Positions 16,762 through 25,965 of a DNA stretch of 64,000 nucleotides are shown here, in pieces. The stretch covers positions 124,001 through 188,000 of the forward strand of contig CALHVX010000017.1 in assembly GCA_938036875.1 (NCBI GenBank), in the 5' to 3' direction. The first letter of the stretch is position 1, and every line of letters starts with the position of its first letter. The translations under genes and the position numbers were made by a program. Below the pieces are notes generated by a model. That model worked only from the letters and a program-made list of their open reading frames with translations, was not told the origin of the DNA and did not search any database. Source of the DNA: an uncultured Pseudomonadales bacterium (GTDB lineage: Bacteria > Pseudomonadota > Gammaproteobacteria > Pseudomonadales > Azotimanducaceae).

Positions 16762-18642
16762 CTAAGGCTGCTTGTTGTTTGCCGTTAAGGCTCGCCCAGC
16801 CCCTTTGCGCCCAAAATCTGCGGTGAAGTTCTGGCCATCCCACAGTTGCTGACCTGCCACAAAAGTCCCAGCAACAACGCCACCGGAACGATTGACCAAC
16901 TGCTCGCACCCAAACTCGTCACGATGAATCAACTCAATGTTGGCATCACCGTCATAGCTGCGCAGCTGTTCAGGGTTGAGCAAGGTTAGATCCGCTGCTG
17001 CACCCACTTCGATGGAACCCGCGGCTAAACCAAAAAATGCCGCAGGTTCTGACGTTAACCTGCGCAGCATAGTGCTAAACAAGGCTTCCGAGTCTTCTAG
17101 ACCAATGCGCAAGGCGCGCAGATTACCGTCGTAAAAGGCCATATTGGTCACGTGCGCGCCACTGTCGTTGAAGCCTGGCAACAAGACCGGGTCGAGCAAC
17201 AATTGTTTAATCACCTTTGGGTCGCGGTTAGCGTTGACGTAGTGCCAAATCAAGTCACGGTCAAAATGACGCAATAGGGCAACAAAGAACTCGCCGTCGC
17301 AGCGCACTGCTGCGCCTATCTCGTTGAACGCGCGGTTTTGCTCTGATAACTCAGGACCTTGGTACTGGGCTTCGGATGCACACCAAACCAGATAGTCTGT
17401 GTAAACCTCCGCCATGCTCCGCCCTGCCCACTGAGGTACCGGCGAACGGTAAACCACCATGTCGGCCAAATCTCGAGTCAAAAATTCGGTTTCCATCCGC
17501 AAACGACGACGCAAGTGACCAAGATTCCAACCGGACTTACCCCTTGCCCACATCTCACGAAACGCTTCCACATATTCCGGTTGGGATAGCACTGCAACCC
17601 TGGCCGCGCGATCGTCCAACTCGGTCTCGATCAGCTGCCGCATCAGCGGATTTGCTTCGGCCAACGGGCTTACCGCCCCTTCAGACCAAATCTTGAACGG
17701 AGCGGCCAAGGCTTGCATGCGAAAGTGACCGTCCGCCAGGCTTGAGTTCAGCAAACGTGAGAACAACAACGCCCGGGCTTTAGTGCTGCGGTTGTTGACC
17801 GAATCGATAGCAGCAAGCGCCGTGATCTTTAGCGGCTTGCCATGCAGGCGTGCGCTGGTTAGCGCAAACAAGCGCAGGGTCAACGCACTATCATCGGTCG
17901 CCGGGGTCATTTGCCAAACCCGGTTGTGTTCACGCACAACATCGGTCAACTGTTTGTATTCCGGATATTTGGCGTACTGGGTCGGAATACGTTTCGCTAG
18001 GTTCGGCTGGTTCGCTAAAAAATGCAGAGGCAACCCGTCCGTGGAAAACCCAACGTAACCCTGGTGCATGCCTTGCTCAAGCAATTCGGTCATACGACTG
18101 AGTTCAGCCGTTGTGGGTTGCCGATTGATGCTTGCATCTAACCCCATCACGGCAATGCGTAGCATTGAATGGGGAATCAAAGGGGCAACGTTTGGTCCTA
18201 AGGGCAACTCGTTGAGGTGGGCTAGATACTCAGCGCTGGTCTGCCAGGTGGCACGTTCAGCCACTTGTTGCAGCACCGACTTCGGAATGTTCTCAACCCG
18301 GGCAAAGCAGTCCACGATAGGATCTTGCTGGCCGTCCCTTAGTGCGCCGTAGGCCAAACCTATAGAGCAATTGCCAACCACCACCGAGGTAGTGCCGTGG
18401 CGTACTACTTCAGGTAGACCTGGGATCAGCTCAACCTCTAGGTCTTCATGGGTGTGGATATCAATCAAACCGGGCACTAAAAATTGGTTTTCCGCTTCTA
18501 TGCAAGTGCGGGCCTGAGCGATGGGCAGCTGCTGACCAATAGCGCTGATACGACCATCGGAAACGGCAACATCGGCCATAACGCCTGGGCCACCGCTACC
18601 ATCAAATAGCTTGGCACCGCGAATCAGTAAATCCCAACCCAT
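16762..18642 (-). CDS. Amidohydrolase of the N-acyl-D-amino-acid deacylase group
   Basis: This 626-residue amidohydrolase has the entry strand LLIRGAKLFDGSG, the zinc motif DIHTHED, a later GYVGFSTDGLPLHFL block and the C-terminal catalytic region GFNDSGAHVTNM followed by LTSEPAAFFGL, as in D-aminoacylases. These hydrolyse N-acyl-D-amino acids or related amides. It is longer than the best-studied D-aminoacylases (about 480), as are many proteobacterial members of unknown substrate. No signal peptide is seen. It lies 2 bases after the MFS gene, so transport and hydrolysis appear coupled. Confidence 0.88.
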   Translation of the reverse strand: MGWDLLIRGAKLFDGSGGPGVMADVAVSDGRISAIGQQLPIAQARTCIEAENQFLVPGLIDIHTHEDLEVELIPGLPEVVRHGTTSVVVGNCSIGLAYGALRDGQQDPIVDCFARVENIPKSVLQQVAERATWQTSAEYLAHLNELPLGPNVAPLIPHSMLRIAVMGLDASINRQPTTAELSRMTELLEQGMHQGYVGFSTDGLPLHFLANQPNLAKRIPTQYAKYPEYKQLTDVVREHNRVWQMTPATDDSALTLRLFALTSARLHGKPLKITALAAIDSVNNRSTKARALLFSRLLNSSLADGHFRMQALAAPFKIWSEGAVSPLAEANPLMRQLIETELDDRAARVAVLSQPEYVEAFREMWARGKSGWNLGHLRRRLRMETEFLTRDLADMVVYRSPVPQWAGRSMAEVYTDYLVWCASEAQYQGPELSEQNRAFNEIGAAVRCDGEFFVALLRHFDRDLIWHYVNANRDPKVIKQLLLDPVLLPGFNDSGAHVTNMAFYDGNLRALRIGLEDSEALFSTMLRRLTSEPAAFFGLAAGSIEVGAAADLTLLNPEQLRSYDGDANIELIHRDEFGCEQLVNRSGGVVAGTFVAGQQLWDGQNFTADFGRKGAGRALTANNKQP

Positions 18643-18644
18643 CC

Positions 18645-20006
18645 CTACAACCCCTCATCAACCCGTCGAATGCTCGGTGAAAACAACAACAGCAGCGCTA
18701 CGGCGACCAAAAATGCACCCCCCGACGCCATAATGCCCCCAGCCACACTGGTGTATTCAGCAATATAGCTGATAGGAATAAGACCCAGGGGCATCAAACC
18801 GTGGGACATCATATCAATGCTCAAGATACGTCCACGCATATGGTCGTCTACCTGCATCTGGAGCAAGCCGCGATTCAACGACATGTTCCAAGCGCTAACC
18901 CAGCCGGTGAGCGCCATCACCAGCAATGCGGCTAAGGTGGTTGTGGTAAACCCAAACAACAAGGTTAGACCAGCCCAAGCAAAGGCACTCACCAACAGCC
19001 ACAACGCCTTGCGCTTCAGCCCGCCCATGGTGGCGAGCATCAACGAACCGATGATTGCGCCCAAACCCATTGCAGACACTAGGTAACCCAAGTCTTCCGG
19101 TCCTCCGCCCAGGATGTCTTGGTTAAACGCGGGCAGCAAGGTGTTTACCGTCATACCAAAAAGAAAGGGCACTATGCCAAGCAAGATCAGACCGAACACC
19201 GGTGGATGCGCCCAGACATAGCGCAGCGCATCCGCTACATCGGTCCAAGGCGACTTGTCATCGGGCGGCTGCACCTGCCCAGGCTTGGATACACCCAGCA
19301 TGGTTAGGCCGCTAATGAGGTACAGACCGGCGATTACAAAATACAGGATGCCAACGCCGTAGGTAGATGACGTGTCCCCATCAGCAAAGTAGGCAATCAG
19401 CAGCCCAGCCAAAGCCGGGCCTACAATCCGCGACAGATTCCAGGAAGTGGTGGTGAGCGCCATGGCCGTGAAGATCAAGCGCTCGGGGATCAGCTCGGGG
19501 ACAAAGGCCTGGCGGGCTGGCATCGACAACGCAAGGATCGAACCGTTAAAGAAGCCAAACCAAATGAAATGCCAGAAGGTCACCTGATCGTTGAAGATAA
19601 TGAGGGCCATGATCAGGGTCGCAATGGCGTTCAGCAGTTGTGCTAGCACAATCACCCGACGTTTCGGTATTCGGTCCGCTAGCACCCCACCCCACAGGGC
19701 AAACAACACCGTAGGCAACATAAACGAGATGGTGACCCAACCTAGATCCAGCGGTGATGAGGTTAAGGTGTAGACCAGCCAGCCGCGCGCGATGATCTGC
19801 ATGTTCATGGCAAACGAAGAGCCAAGGCTGCCGATCCACAACCATCGAAAGTCGGGAATCTCCAATGCAGAAAATATGTCGCGAGAGGCCAAATGAGAGC
19901 CGACTAGTAGGGATTTATAAGCATACCACGCAACAAGGTTAGCCTCGGCAGCAAAGCTTAACCAACATCTGAGGTGCGGCGGTGTTGCACGGAGTGCACC
20001 GCTCAA
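18645..20006 (-). CDS. MFS transporter, EntS/MFS_3-like
   Basis: This 12-helix major facilitator has its first helix at FRWLWIGSLGSSFAMNM and the cytoplasmic loop GVLADRIPKRRVI between helices 2 and 3. It resembles the EntS/MFS_3 exporter branch, so efflux is as likely as uptake. The first 38 residues from ATG 20006 look unlike the family and leave only 34 bases to the divergent kinase. A TTG at 19892 (LASRD) may be the real start. It is the first gene of the MFS-amidohydrolase-phosphoesterase operon. Confidence 0.87.
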   Translation of the reverse strand: MSGALRATPPHLRCWLSFAAEANLVAWYAYKSLLVGSHLASRDIFSALEIPDFRWLWIGSLGSSFAMNMQIIARGWLVYTLTSSPLDLGWVTISFMLPTVLFALWGGVLADRIPKRRVIVLAQLLNAIATLIMALIIFNDQVTFWHFIWFGFFNGSILALSMPARQAFVPELIPERLIFTAMALTTTSWNLSRIVGPALAGLLIAYFADGDTSSTYGVGILYFVIAGLYLISGLTMLGVSKPGQVQPPDDKSPWTDVADALRYVWAHPPVFGLILLGIVPFLFGMTVNTLLPAFNQDILGGGPEDLGYLVSAMGLGAIIGSLMLATMGGLKRKALWLLVSAFAWAGLTLLFGFTTTTLAALLVMALTGWVSAWNMSLNRGLLQMQVDDHMRGRILSIDMMSHGLMPLGLIPISYIAEYTSVAGGIMASGGAFLVAVALLLLFSPSIRRVDEGL

Positions 20007-20040
20007 CTAGGCTGCCTTAGTCAAGAAATGGGGGCCAACG

Positions 20041-22803
20041 TTGGCCGAGCAATTGTTACATCGCACGGGCAAAACGCAAAGAGACAGGCCCAAAGCAGAC
20101 CTAGCTACCCGCTTTATCGTCCACTGTTTACTCATCTCTACGCTGGGTTTAAGCAGCCACGCCACTTTTGCACAAAATTCAGATAATTTCGGCTTAGGCC
20201 AGCTAACACAAGAGCAACTGCTCGAGGCCGAGGCCGATCCCGAGACCGATGCCAACAAACGCGCAGAGCTTACCTTGTGGTTAGCCTATCGACTACGCAG
20301 CGACAGCCAAAGCAGCCAGTCCTGGCATCAAAAAAGCCAAACCATGCTGAGCAACTCCGATACCTACCACCCAGATCTACGCCTGGTTGGCCAGTTGCTC
20401 ACCTGCGATCTGCGGCAACGAGACGGTTTAATGCCCCAGTCGACCTGCTTGGCGCTGCACTCTCAAGTAGACGCCATGTCGAAGCCTCAGCTAACCGCCA
20501 TCGCCTGGCATCTGCTGAGCAATCTATACCTGCGTTCTGGTCAACTGGTTCAAGCATTGGAGTTCAACCAGCGAGCACTGATGGCAGCCGAGCGCTCGGG
20601 CCTACGGTCGGAGTTGTCAGAGATCCACAACTCCCGCGGTGTTACCTACCTGGAGTTAGGGCTGCCAATTCAAGCATTCGCACATTTTGAGTTAGCTCAC
20701 CAATATCTAGCAGACACACAAAACCCTTCAATCGGTCGTATTCTGGCGTTTAACCTTGGGGTCAGCCAACTTCGCGCCAAGCTCTACGAAGAGGCCAAGC
20801 AAACCTTCGTTGCCGCCCTACCCTGGGTTAGCGAAAGCGGCAGCACGAACTGGATGACCATTGCGTTGACCTATCTAGCACGAGCCGATATTGGGCTTGG
20901 CGATCCAGATGCTGCGATTAGTCGCCTGCAACCACATCTGCTGGCACATGCCAAGGACATCGATAGCAACACCCATCTCAATGCCGAGGCAGCGTTGGCA
21001 GAGGCCCTCTTGGCCCAAGGCAAAGTCGACCAAGCACTGGCAAAACTTAAGCTAGCGTTGCAACAAGCAAAAGCAAGCAACAACAAATCTCGAGCAGATC
21101 AACTGCAATTGATTCTAGCCCGAGCGCACAACCACGCTGGCAATCCAATGGCCGCACTGGACACCTTGGAAAAGCTAAAGCCTAACCTTGACCAAGAAGC
21201 ACCAACCGACAGCCTGACTCAAGCGCTAAGAATTAGCGCCTCTAGCCACGCCGCTTTAGGCGACTACGCCGCAGCGTTTGCCGAGCAAGCTCAAGCTCAA
21301 GAGGCAGAACGCCTAACAGAAAACAGTAGCTTCAAAACTCAGCTATCGCTTTTGCACGCAAAGCTAGACCGAGATACCAAGGCACACGAGTTGATGCTCT
21401 CGCAACAGCGCGAACGCGAGCTTTTCATGCAGACCCGGCTAAGCCAAACCGTGCTGGTCGGCTCCTTGTTGCTTGGTGGGCTGTTGGTCTTAGTTGTCTA
21501 TTTGCTGCTATCTAGAATTTTCCAAAAACGGCTGGCTGAGCGTGAGCGTTATGCTAGCTCACGCTTGGAAGCCCAAGTTGTGGAGCGTACCCAAGCCCTT
21601 GAATCCACCATGGCAGCACGGCTCAACGTTGAGGAAGATCGGCGGCTGCTTCAGCAAAGCTTGTTTGAAGGCGAAAAACTTCGGGCGCTGGGGCAGTTAA
21701 CCGGGGGCGTTGCGCATGATTTTAACAACCTAATGACGGTGGTCACCCTGAGTGCAGAGCTCCTCAAAGATGACCTAACAGAAGATCAAACCCGGGCTGA
21801 GCAATCGGTCAATGATATTTTACGTGCCGCTGAGTCTGCCGCCGACATCACCTCTGGCCTGCTGGCTTACGCTCGCAAGCAGCCGCTCAAGCCTGAGCGC
21901 TTAGAGTTGCAGGAATTTACCAACGAGTTGCTGCCAATCTTCCAACGTAGCCTGGACGAAAATATAACCTTGCGCATCAACGCTCCCCAGCGCTGCCAGG
22001 TAGCCGTTGACCGCTCTCAGCTCACCACCTGCTTGCTCAATCTATTGTTAAATGCCAAAGAAGCGCTAACGGAAGGCGGCGCTATTGTGATCACGGTAGA
22101 AGCGGCGCCTACAGAGCAAGGTGAGTTTGTGCGCATATCGGTGACCGACAATGGGCGTGGCATGCGCGCTAATGAGCTTAAGCTTGCAACCGATCCATTT
22201 TTTACCACCAAAGCCACCAACCAAGGATCCGGGCTTGGGCTTAGCATGGTGTTTGGGTTCGTTAAGCAATCCGGTGGCGACCTAAATATTACCAGCACCG
22301 AAAATTTAGGAACCGAGGTCACCATTTCGCTGCCAACCGTGGACGTGGATAGCGAGCCCGAAAACGACCTGCTGGTGACCCAACCCATGGCCCTACCCGC
22401 ACATGCCAAAGTCTTAGTCGTGGAAGACCAAAAAGAAGTGCGGGATGTACTCCAACGGCTGCTGGAATCACTTGGGCTCGACGTATCCATCGCCATCAGC
22501 GGCGATGCTGGCAAGCAAATGTTAATCGACAACCAGGTACCTGACCTACTCATCACCGACATCGTGATGCCCGGTGATACCTCCGGTTACGAGCTTGCCG
22601 CCTTTGCACAGCAGCGCTGCCCAAACTTGGCCATTTTAATCATCTCTGGCTACTCAGAATCCCATGACAACGAATGGCCGTTCCTACACAAGCCCTTTTC
22701 GCTTAACGAGCTGCGGGACAAAGTCACCCGGCTGCTGGCAGCTCAAGCCAGAAACACCACTACCCCAGCGGTGACGCCGCTGCCGTCACACGCCTCAGGC
22801 TAA
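20041..22803 (+). CDS. Hybrid sensor histidine kinase with periplasmic TPR sensor
   Basis: This 920-residue protein has a signal segment ending near SHATFA, then a long periplasmic TPR-like helical region (about 60-440) and one transmembrane helix near 470-492. A coiled coil and the kinase core follow: HisKA with LTGGVAHDFNN (His559), HATPase motifs NLLLNAKEAL, VTDNGRGM and GSGLGLSMVFG. A C-terminal receiver has phospho-acceptor Asp840 in LLITDIVMPG and Lys in LHKPF. The TTG start has GGGGG 7 bases upstream. No DNA-binding regulator is beside it. It is divergent from the MFS operon, whose substrate or envelope state it may sense; this is inference. Confidence 0.9.
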   Translation: MAEQLLHRTGKTQRDRPKADLATRFIVHCLLISTLGLSSHATFAQNSDNFGLGQLTQEQLLEAEADPETDANKRAELTLWLAYRLRSDSQSSQSWHQKSQTMLSNSDTYHPDLRLVGQLLTCDLRQRDGLMPQSTCLALHSQVDAMSKPQLTAIAWHLLSNLYLRSGQLVQALEFNQRALMAAERSGLRSELSEIHNSRGVTYLELGLPIQAFAHFELAHQYLADTQNPSIGRILAFNLGVSQLRAKLYEEAKQTFVAALPWVSESGSTNWMTIALTYLARADIGLGDPDAAISRLQPHLLAHAKDIDSNTHLNAEAALAEALLAQGKVDQALAKLKLALQQAKASNNKSRADQLQLILARAHNHAGNPMAALDTLEKLKPNLDQEAPTDSLTQALRISASSHAALGDYAAAFAEQAQAQEAERLTENSSFKTQLSLLHAKLDRDTKAHELMLSQQRERELFMQTRLSQTVLVGSLLLGGLLVLVVYLLLSRIFQKRLAERERYASSRLEAQVVERTQALESTMAARLNVEEDRRLLQQSLFEGEKLRALGQLTGGVAHDFNNLMTVVTLSAELLKDDLTEDQTRAEQSVNDILRAAESAADITSGLLAYARKQPLKPERLELQEFTNELLPIFQRSLDENITLRINAPQRCQVAVDRSQLTTCLLNLLLNAKEALTEGGAIVITVEAAPTEQGEFVRISVTDNGRGMRANELKLATDPFFTTKATNQGSGLGLSMVFGFVKQSGGDLNITSTENLGTEVTISLPTVDVDSEPENDLLVTQPMALPAHAKVLVVEDQKEVRDVLQRLLESLGLDVSIAISGDAGKQMLIDNQVPDLLITDIVMPGDTSGYELAAFAQQRCPNLAILIISGYSESHDNEWPFLHKPFSLNELRDKVTRLLAAQARNTTTPAVTPLPSHASG

Positions 22804-23672
22804 GCATAAGAAAACACATAGCCTGCATCGCTGCTCACGACATAGCCGGCGGTTGGCGTGGCAAAGTGGGTTCCAATGATCAACGTCTGCGTGTCGCTAT
22901 AACGAGCCAAAAAAGCGTTGCGAGTGGTAACACCCAAGTTGCCATCAACATCCGCTAGCGATGCCCACTGCGGGTGCAAAATTTGGCAGGGATGATGGAT
23001 CATGTCGCCGGTGATCACCGCGGATTGGCCTTGGGATTCAATGCCTACGCTCACGTGCCCGGGCGTATGCCCTGGTGTCGAAATCAAACGAACGGCGTTG
23101 GTTACTTGGTGGTTAGCAGGCACCAGATCCGCTAAGCCCGCAGCAAAAATGGGTTGCACCGAATCTTCCACCACCGGGCCATACTCTTGCTCTTGGGTTT
23201 GCCAGTGAGCCCACTCTTGTTGTGCATACAGATAACGTGCGTTGCCAAAAGTTGGTTGCCAAGCGTCATTCTGCCAACGCGTATTCCAGCCAACATGGTC
23301 CACATGCATGTGTGTGCACAACACCACATCCACCGCATCGGGATCAAAACCCAAGGCTTGAAAGCGTTCCAAAAAATTCGTTTGCATTTGATGCCAGCGG
23401 GGATAAACACGCTCTTTGTCGTTACCGATGCAGGTGTCCACCACAATCAACTTGTCGTCTGCTTCAACCACCAACGCATGCATACTGAGGATTATGCGAC
23501 CCTGCTCATCGATAAAGGGTTGTAGCCAGGGTACCGCCAGCATCAACTCGGGTGTTGCCTGAGGCAATAAATGTGGACCCAGTGAGGCGGTCGTTAGCTC
23601 TACTATTCGCGTAATTTTTACACCGCCAACCTGCCATGTCAGAGGTTGCATCAGCCGTTGTGTAGGGTTCAT
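22800..23672 (-). CDS. MBL-fold metallo-hydrolase (lactonase/hydrolase type)
   Basis: This 290-residue metallo-beta-lactamase-fold enzyme has the metal motif CTHMHVDHVG, the second histidine region STPGHTPGHVSV and ITGDMIHHP. This pattern is typical of the lactonase/glyoxalase-like hydrolases often annotated as class B beta-lactamase-related; the substrate is not predictable. ATG 23672 has AGGTGGA 5 bases upstream and is preferred to the in-frame GTG at 23681. Its stop overlaps the stop of the convergent hybrid kinase, leaving no room for a terminator. Confidence 0.88.
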   Translation of the reverse strand: MNPTQRLMQPLTWQVGGVKITRIVELTTASLGPHLLPQATPELMLAVPWLQPFIDEQGRIILSMHALVVEADDKLIVVDTCIGNDKERVYPRWHQMQTNFLERFQALGFDPDAVDVVLCTHMHVDHVGWNTRWQNDAWQPTFGNARYLYAQQEWAHWQTQEQEYGPVVEDSVQPIFAAGLADLVPANHQVTNAVRLISTPGHTPGHVSVGIESQGQSAVITGDMIHHPCQILHPQWASLADVDGNLGVTTRNAFLARYSDTQTLIIGTHFATPTAGYVVSSDAGYVFSYA

Positions 23673-23763
23673 CTTGTCCACCTAGCGTCATATGGTTATC
23701 GCATGTTGTCAGAGACGGTGGACCGGGTAAAATGCGCTAACCACCCTCAGTTCAGGAACAGCC

Positions 23764-24546
23764 ATGCAGTTTGGAGATGTTAGCGTTAGCCATCATGGTC
23801 ATGTTGCCGTGCTCGAGATGCAACGCCCCCCCAACAATTTTTTTGATGTCCATCTGATCAACCACCTCGCGGATGCATTTGATGCACTCGATGAAGATGA
23901 CAACATTCGGGCACTGGTTCTAGCCTCTCAAGGCAAGCACTTTTGCGCGGGGAACAACTTTGCTGATGCGAGCGGGCAAGAAGAACGAAAAAAACGCACC
24001 ATTGCCAGCGGCAACCCGCTGTACACCGCTGGGGTCCGACTTTTCAAAAACGCCAAACCTGTGATTGGCGCTATCCAAGGGGCAGCGGTTGGTGGCGGCT
24101 TTGGTCTGGCCGTCATGCCCGATTTTCGCGTGGCTTGTCCCGAGGCGCGCTTCACCGCCAACTTCGTCAAGCTCGGTTTTCATCCTGGCTTTGGCCTCAC
24201 GCACACCTTGCCAAAAATTATTGGTGAACAAAAAGCGAACCTGCTGTTTCTCACCGGGCGTCGAATCGGCGGCGAGCAAGCCCAAGCTTGGGGCCTGGTG
24301 GACAAACTGGTTTCAGCAGAAACTTTGCGCGAGCAAGCCATTGCCTTTGCTGCCGAGATTGCTGAAAACGCACCGCTTGCACTCAAGAGCGTTCGCGCCA
24401 CCATGCGCCAAGGCATTGCCGATGCTGTGCAGCGGCAAACAGACCATGAATACGGTGAGCAATTTCGCTTACAGCAAACCAATGACCACAAAGAAGGTGT
24501 GTTGGCGGTGGCAGAACGCCGGCCAGGCAAGTTCACGGCAAGCTAA
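23764..24546 (+). CDS. Crotonase-fold protein lacking the usual catalytic glutamates
   Basis: This 260-residue enoyl-CoA hydratase/isomerase-family protein has oxyanion-hole segments GKHFCAGNNF and GAAVGGGFGLA. Aligned without gaps to classical hydratase, the two catalytic Glu positions are Gly (in GGGFGLA) and Phe (in TANFVKLG). It is therefore unlikely to hydrate enoyl-CoA by the standard mechanism. Related family members share the ANFxxLGFHPGFG block. Isomerase, hydrolase or C-C lyase chemistry on a CoA ester is possible. AGGAA precedes the ATG. Its neighbours are the MBL hydrolase and the GPH transporter/SDR operon. Confidence 0.9.
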   Translation: MQFGDVSVSHHGHVAVLEMQRPPNNFFDVHLINHLADAFDALDEDDNIRALVLASQGKHFCAGNNFADASGQEERKKRTIASGNPLYTAGVRLFKNAKPVIGAIQGAAVGGGFGLAVMPDFRVACPEARFTANFVKLGFHPGFGLTHTLPKIIGEQKANLLFLTGRRIGGEQAQAWGLVDKLVSAETLREQAIAFAAEIAENAPLALKSVRATMRQGIADAVQRQTDHEYGEQFRLQQTNDHKEGVLAVAERRPGKFTAS

Positions 24547-24556
24547 TCAGGCTCAG

Positions 24557-25963
24557 TTAAGCCGTGTTAGCAACGGCTGGTATCTGAGTGTTATTGCGCT
24601 CATCCAGTTGCCTGCGGATCTCGGTGCATTCTTCTTCGTTGAGCGAAAAACGCCGAAACATGAGTGCCGCCATCAAGTAGCACGCGAGGGGCAGCAAGCC
24701 ATACAAACCAACCATGGTGAGCTGTACCTTCATGGTCTGCTCCACATTGGGCACAAACCCGGCCAAACTTAGTGCTATGCCGGTCAACATCAACATCGCC
24801 CCGAGCGCACACTTGTACACAAAATTCCAAGCGGCAAAGTAGGACCCTTCTTTACGCTCACCGGTATGCAGCTCATCAAAATCAATCACGTCACCTTGAA
24901 TGGACGGGCTGATGGTACCCCCAGCACCCGCTGCAAAACCCGCAGACGCTGCCAGAACAAAGATCAGCCACAATCGCGCTGTTAGGCTATCTAAGAACGG
25001 CAGCGCAAACATGCCACCAAAAGACACCCCAGATAGCAGCAGCGAGATAATCCACAAGCGGCGTTTGCCAAAGCGACGCGACAAAGGAATCCAAAAAGGT
25101 ACCGACAGGCTGGATGGTGCCATGTAGGCCAAAACCATCAATGGCGCCATATAAGCTGCACCCACCACATATTGCGCGACGTATAGAGTGAGCACACCAA
25201 TCGCCGCTGAGCCAATGTGCTCTACAAAGGTCACACCAATCAGCAAACGCGCGTGGCGGTTATTCCAGACATCTTTGAACGCTGCATAAGGTCGGGATTG
25301 CATTGGGGCTTGGCTGTGCTGGGGTTCGCGCAATGCCGGCAGAGATATCAAAATGAGTACAGCCATCACCCCACCGGCAACCAAGGCTAGTTGGAATGCG
25401 GTAGCGCGGACTTCTTGCGGACCTTGGGACTCCGCAGAGATCAACAGGTACATACTGGCTAAGGACAAAATGCAGCCAAAGGTATAGGCCGCATGACGCA
25501 CACCAAACAGCCGGCTACGCTCATGGTAGTCCGTAGTTAGTTCAGCACCGAGCGACAGATGGGGCACAAAGAAGATGGTCATGGCGGAGTAGTACCCCAC
25601 AATGCCTACGGCCATCCAGAGCGTTAAGCCAGCGCCGGTGAGGCTGGCCGGCGGCGCAAAGACCATCAAAAAAGCGCCTATGATGGGAACAATGCTTCCG
25701 AGCAGCCAAGTTCGACGACGACCAAACTGGTGTGTGGTCTTGTCGCTTAAGTAACCGACCAACGGATCGGATACCGCATCCCATAACCGCGACAAACCAA
25801 AGATCAAACCCATAACACCCGGCGCTATGAGCAGCACGTCGGTTGAAAACTTCATGACGTACAGTCCAAGCAGCAGGTACATGTAGCCTGCACCCACCGC
25901 TGGGGCGCCGTAGGCCCAGACAACTTTTGTCGGAACCCGGGCGGTATTCCTGTTGGCGCTCAA
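24557..25963 (-). CDS. GPH-type MFS transporter (MelB-like)
   Basis: This 468-residue, 12-helix carrier of the glycoside-pentoside-hexuronide:cation symporter type shows the family block DAVSDPLVGYLSDKT after helix 2 and FGRRRTWLLGS. Typical substrates are sugars or conjugates taken up with Na+ or H+, but many marine homologues sit in catabolic clusters with SDRs and have unknown substrates. The only usable start is TTG 25963, two bases after the stop of the upstream SDR, so it is translated by coupling. It ends 10 bases from the convergent crotonase. Confidence 0.88.
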   Translation of the reverse strand: MSANRNTARVPTKVVWAYGAPAVGAGYMYLLLGLYVMKFSTDVLLIAPGVMGLIFGLSRLWDAVSDPLVGYLSDKTTHQFGRRRTWLLGSIVPIIGAFLMVFAPPASLTGAGLTLWMAVGIVGYYSAMTIFFVPHLSLGAELTTDYHERSRLFGVRHAAYTFGCILSLASMYLLISAESQGPQEVRATAFQLALVAGGVMAVLILISLPALREPQHSQAPMQSRPYAAFKDVWNNRHARLLIGVTFVEHIGSAAIGVLTLYVAQYVVGAAYMAPLMVLAYMAPSSLSVPFWIPLSRRFGKRRLWIISLLLSGVSFGGMFALPFLDSLTARLWLIFVLAASAGFAAGAGGTISPSIQGDVIDFDELHTGERKEGSYFAAWNFVYKCALGAMLMLTGIALSLAGFVPNVEQTMKVQLTMVGLYGLLPLACYLMAALMFRRFSLNEEECTEIRRQLDERNNTQIPAVANTA

Positions 25964-25965
25964 GG

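Noticed and set aside
22017-22562. 181-residue minus-strand frame in the TPR hybrid kinase
   Set aside because: It lies wholly inside the kinase core, whose frame carries all catalytic motifs.
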